Part shown: positions 13,184-14,756 of the stretch, piece by piece
Layout of the letters: the number at the start of each line of letters is the position of its first letter
Position numbering within the stretch: position 1 is the stretch's first letter
NCBI GenBank assembly: GCA_958426425.1
Contig: CATZYY010000044.1
Location: 1 to 14,756 of the forward strand
DNA: 14,756 bases
Reading direction: 5' to 3'
From: an uncultured Oscillospiraceae bacterium
Lineage (GTDB): Bacteria > Bacillota > Clostridia > Oscillospirales > Oscillospiraceae
Made by a program: the position numbers and the translations under genes
Notes under the pieces: generated by a model
What the model was told of the DNA's origin: nothing
Seen by the model: only the letters and a program-made list of their open reading frames with translations
Database searches by the model: none

Positions 13184-14113
13184 TTACGAATTGGACAGGT
13201 ACTCGCCCTTCATGTAGCCGGTGGTGGTAACGCCGCCCACATCAGCGAAGGTGATCTTGTACCAGCCGTCACCAGCGCTCTCCACCACTTCCACGGACCC
13301 GCCGTTGGGGATGGTGGCCAGGATCTCATCGTTGGTGCTGGGACCGGACCGGACACGGACGCCGTTTCCGCCGTTGACCACCACCGCGGGCCCGGCCTTC
13401 AGCGTGCCGGCAGAAGTTCCAGTGGAGGTGCCGGTGGAACTGCCGCCGGAGGATGTGCCGTTGGAGGCGCCGGCCTTGACGATCACCTCACAGGTGCCCT
13501 TGCCGGTGCCGTCCGTGACAGTCAGCGTTGCCTGCCCGGCGGAGATGGCAGTCACCTTGCCCTCCGCGTCCACGGAGGCAATGCCGTCGTCGCTGCTGCT
13601 CCAGGCATAGGTGCCGGTGCCGCCGGAGGCCGTCAGCGGGATGGGGTCGTCTCCCACCGTCATGGTGAATTCCTCTCTGGGGCTGCCCAGATAGGCTATG
13701 GTCAGGGTCTCCGGCAGGGTAGTGGGATCTACCTGAGAGGGGTCCGTGGTCTCGGTGCCGGTCTCCTGGTCAGGGTCCTCCACCCCGTCCACCTCCGGCA
13801 TGGTAACATCGTCTCCCTGTCCGTCCAGAGTCTCCTCTACTTGCTGGGAGGCGCTCTCCCCAAAGAGGGTCTGGGCCAGCTTGTCGCCAAAGAGCAGATA
13901 GACCAGCAGTGCCGCCAGAATCAAAATCAATAGAATCAGCAGGGGACTCAGCAAGCTGGGCTGCTGACGGCGGGCGCTCCGCCTGCCGCCGCGGCTCACA
14001 TTGCGCCGGATCTGCTCCCCCTGGCGCAGCGCCTCGTCCTCCTCGCAAAAGGGACAGTGGCGGTAAGTATCGGAATATTTCTCCCCGCAGACGGGGCAGC
14101 GTATCATGGCCAT
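13184..14113 (-). CDS. Zinc-ribbon membrane protein with extracellular Ig-like and SH3 domains
   Basis: A 309-residue membrane-anchored protein, probably with a cytoplasmic N terminus and a wall-facing C terminus. ATG 14113 has AAGGAGGG 5-7 nt upstream. Seen: a zinc ribbon CPVC (6-9) and CPFC (20-23); a basic stretch 36-49 and one TM helix 53-75; an acidic D/E/T linker 84-135; an Ig-like (BIG2) domain about 137-213 with AWSSSDDGIASVDAEGKVTA; a G/S/T linker 214-238; and a bacterial SH3 domain 241-306 (VRVRSGPSTNDEILATIPNG). SH3 domains of this kind bind peptidoglycan stems. The build suggests a sensor or scaffold linking cell wall and cytoplasm; that role is inference. Confidence 0.85.
   Translation of the reverse strand: MAMIRCPVCGEKYSDTYRHCPFCEEDEALRQGEQIRRNVSRGGRRSARRQQPSLLSPLLILLILILAALLVYLLFGDKLAQTLFGESASQQVEETLDGQGDDVTMPEVDGVEDPDQETGTETTDPSQVDPTTLPETLTIAYLGSPREEFTMTVGDDPIPLTASGGTGTYAWSSSDDGIASVDAEGKVTAISAGQATLTVTDGTGKGTCEVIVKAGASNGTSSGGSSTGTSTGTSAGTLKAGPAVVVNGGNGVRVRSGPSTNDEILATIPNGGSVEVVESAGDGWYKITFADVGGVTTTGYMKGEYLSNS
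13400..13474 (-). repeat. Short G/S/T-rich repeat in the Ig-SH3 linker
   Basis: Codons for residues 214-238 encode repeating S-T-G-T / S-A-G-T units (GGSSTGTSTGTSAGT). This is an imperfect 12-bp-type repeat with a flexible spacer role. The repeat number may vary between strains. Confidence 0.6.
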
Positions 14114-14157
14114 AGGGGCCCTCCTTCCGCGCTTCCACGGTTTTTTCTACACTTGAC

Positions 14158-14186
14158 ATAATATCGGCTTTTCCCCAAGCCGTCAA
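14158..14186 (-). promoter_or_regulatory. Promoter of the zinc-ribbon/SH3 protein gene
   Basis: On the - strand: -35 TTGACG (14181-14186, 5/6), 17-bp spacer, -10 TATTAT (14158-14163, 5/6). The spacer contains the inverted repeat CGGCTT...AAGCCG, a possible binding site between the boxes. Confidence 0.82.
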
Positions 14187-14347
14187 GCCCGGAGCTGTCG
14201 AATTTTCAGGAAATTCACGACTTGCGAAATGCTTCGCCGCCCGCGGGCCGCCCTGTGCCTTTGAAAGCCGGCGAAAAAGGAGCTGCCTCTCTCCCGGACT
14301 ACCGCCAGCCACGCCGCCCGCTCCCTCCACAGAGGTAAAACGCCGGG

Positions 14348-14380
14348 CCTGCCGGTTTTGTGGTATTGTTAACCGACAGG
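14348..14380 (-). terminator. Possible terminator of the biotin ligase gene
   Basis: CCTGCCGGTT (14348-14357) pairs with AACCGACAGG (14371-14380), a 10-bp stem with one G-U pair and a 13-nt loop, 66 bp past the stop. On - it is followed by CCCGGCGTTTT, so the T tract is short and displaced. A weak or partial terminator. Confidence 0.4.
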
Positions 14381-14445
14381 GCCGTTGCAGTCGCAGCCTC
14401 TGTCCCGCAAAGTCCGGGGCCGCAGATCTCCCAAGGTATCCCGCC

Positions 14446-14756
14446 TTACTCCGTATACCCGTACAGTCCCCGGACGGAGACTTCACCAGAGCGGACCGTA
14501 GTAACGGAGCCGTCGTCCCGGCGGACCACCAGGCCAAAGTCCCGGTCCACGTCCACCGCCTCTCCCCGCTCCTCTCCGGTCGGGGACACCAGCCGCACCC
14601 GTTTGCCCAGGTTCACGCACCGGCGGCGGTACTCTGTCAGATAATCGCCAACGTCGCCGGAGGACAGCGCAAGCCGGAGCCGGTCCAGCCGGGTGATCAG
14701 CGCCGCCGCCAGAGCCGGCCGGGACACTGGCCGGCCCAGCTCCGCCGCCACCGACG
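14446..14756 (-). CDS. birA: Biotin-protein ligase BirA, C-terminal part (partial)
   Basis: Open frame running off the right edge; about 103 codons are visible. Seen: the end of the catalytic domain (LGRPVSRPALAAALITRLDRL), then YRRRCVNLGKRVRL and the small SH3-like C-terminal domain (GEAVDVDRDFGLVVRRDDGSVTTVRSGEVSVRGLYGY), a pattern typical of BirA. The enzyme makes biotinyl-AMP and attaches biotin to carboxylase or decarboxylase carrier domains. The ATP/biotin site and any N-terminal DNA-binding domain lie outside the window, so whether it is also a repressor cannot be seen. Confidence 0.85.
   Translation of the reverse strand, partial: SVAAELGRPVSRPALAAALITRLDRLRLALSSGDVGDYLTEYRRRCVNLGKRVRLVSPTGEERGEAVDVDRDFGLVVRRDDGSVTTVRSGEVSVRGLYGYTE

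Larger units (their letters stand above)
14114..14445. other. 332-bp intergenic region
   Basis: No supported gene. From left to right it holds the promoter of the zinc-ribbon gene, a dyad CGGCTT/AAGCCG in its spacer (14165-14182), a dyad GAATTT/AAATTC (14200-14216), a small hairpin GCGAA-ATGC-TTCGC (14224-14237), then GC-rich sequence without clear signal and a hairpin at 14348-14380. Open frames here run through real neighbouring genes in other frames and look like chance. Confidence 0.6.

Noticed and set aside
14383..14420. tRNA-like or structured RNA in GC-rich sequence after birA
   Set aside because: Some stems can be drawn but there is no T-loop GGTTCGA pattern, acceptor stem or CCA-adjacent signal.
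13770..14537. 255-codon - strand frame covering the 14114-14445 gap
   Set aside because: It overlaps both birA and the zinc-ribbon gene in another frame, crosses the promoter at 14158-14186, and has Arg/Pro/Gly-rich non-domain composition.
1..14756. CRISPR array, IS element, prophage or defence island
   Set aside because: No regularly spaced repeats, no transposase, integrase or nuclease domains, and no direct target duplications; all genes fit ordinary chromosomal content.

Overview
The window looks like a chromosomal segment of a moderately GC-rich, low-oxygen Firmicute, most likely a gut Oscillospiraceae relative (Flavonifractor/Oscillibacter/Lawsonibacter-like). The reasons are strong AGGAGG ribosome sites, sigma-A type promoters, a ferredoxin-dependent 2-oxoacid oxidoreductase, Firmicute-specific small proteins (YnzC/DUF896, YlmH) and strong stem-loop terminators. 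The taxonomic placement is inference. There is no phage, IS, CRISPR, rRNA or tRNA gene; it is ordinary but well-organised metabolic and envelope DNA with unusually readable regulatory sites.

Layout. 1-148: tail of an unrecognised + strand gene and its terminator. 148-1375: a lone ribokinase-type sugar kinase (+) with its own promoter and a LacI/CcpA-like operator. 1385-2435: a lone zinc/manganese-type ABC binding lipoprotein (-) with a promoter and an almost perfect Fur-family palindrome. 2516-3289: a small XRE regulator (+) overlapping a four-helix membrane protein, behind a consensus promoter flanked by two copies of a 16-bp operator. 3301-6568: a four-subunit pyruvate (2-oxoacid):ferredoxin oxidoreductase operon (-), order gamma-delta-alpha-beta, with a 155-nt structured spacer between delta and alpha. 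6601-7820: a pair of short CHR (chromate-transporter family) half-proteins (-), divergent from a LysR regulator (+, 7938-8816) whose promoter carries a textbook LysR T-N11-A dyad.

8893-13134: a tight five-gene operon (-): ABC exporter, YlmH-like S4 RNA-binding protein, DUF4177 protein, YnzC/DUF896 protein and an XpaC-family membrane protein. It starts at a promoter at 13106-13134 and ends at a 17-bp hairpin shared with the converging LysR gene. 13137-14186: a single-gene unit (-) for a membrane protein with zinc ribbon, TM helix, Ig-like domain and SH3 domain. 14446-14756: the C-terminal part of a biotin-protein ligase (BirA) running off the window.

How they work together: the oxidoreductase is the central-metabolism core, oxidising pyruvate to acetyl-CoA and reducing ferredoxin. 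The rest are small, separately controlled modules for metal uptake, sugar phosphorylation, anion transport, envelope export and translation. Five of them carry a visible candidate operator or promoter dyad next to the gene it probably controls. No clear novel multi-gene defence or biosynthetic system is visible. The best leads are the five-gene ABC/YlmH/DUF4177/YnzC/XpaC operon, the two-operator XRE/membrane-protein pair and the Fur-family operator in front of an orphan metal-binding lipoprotein.
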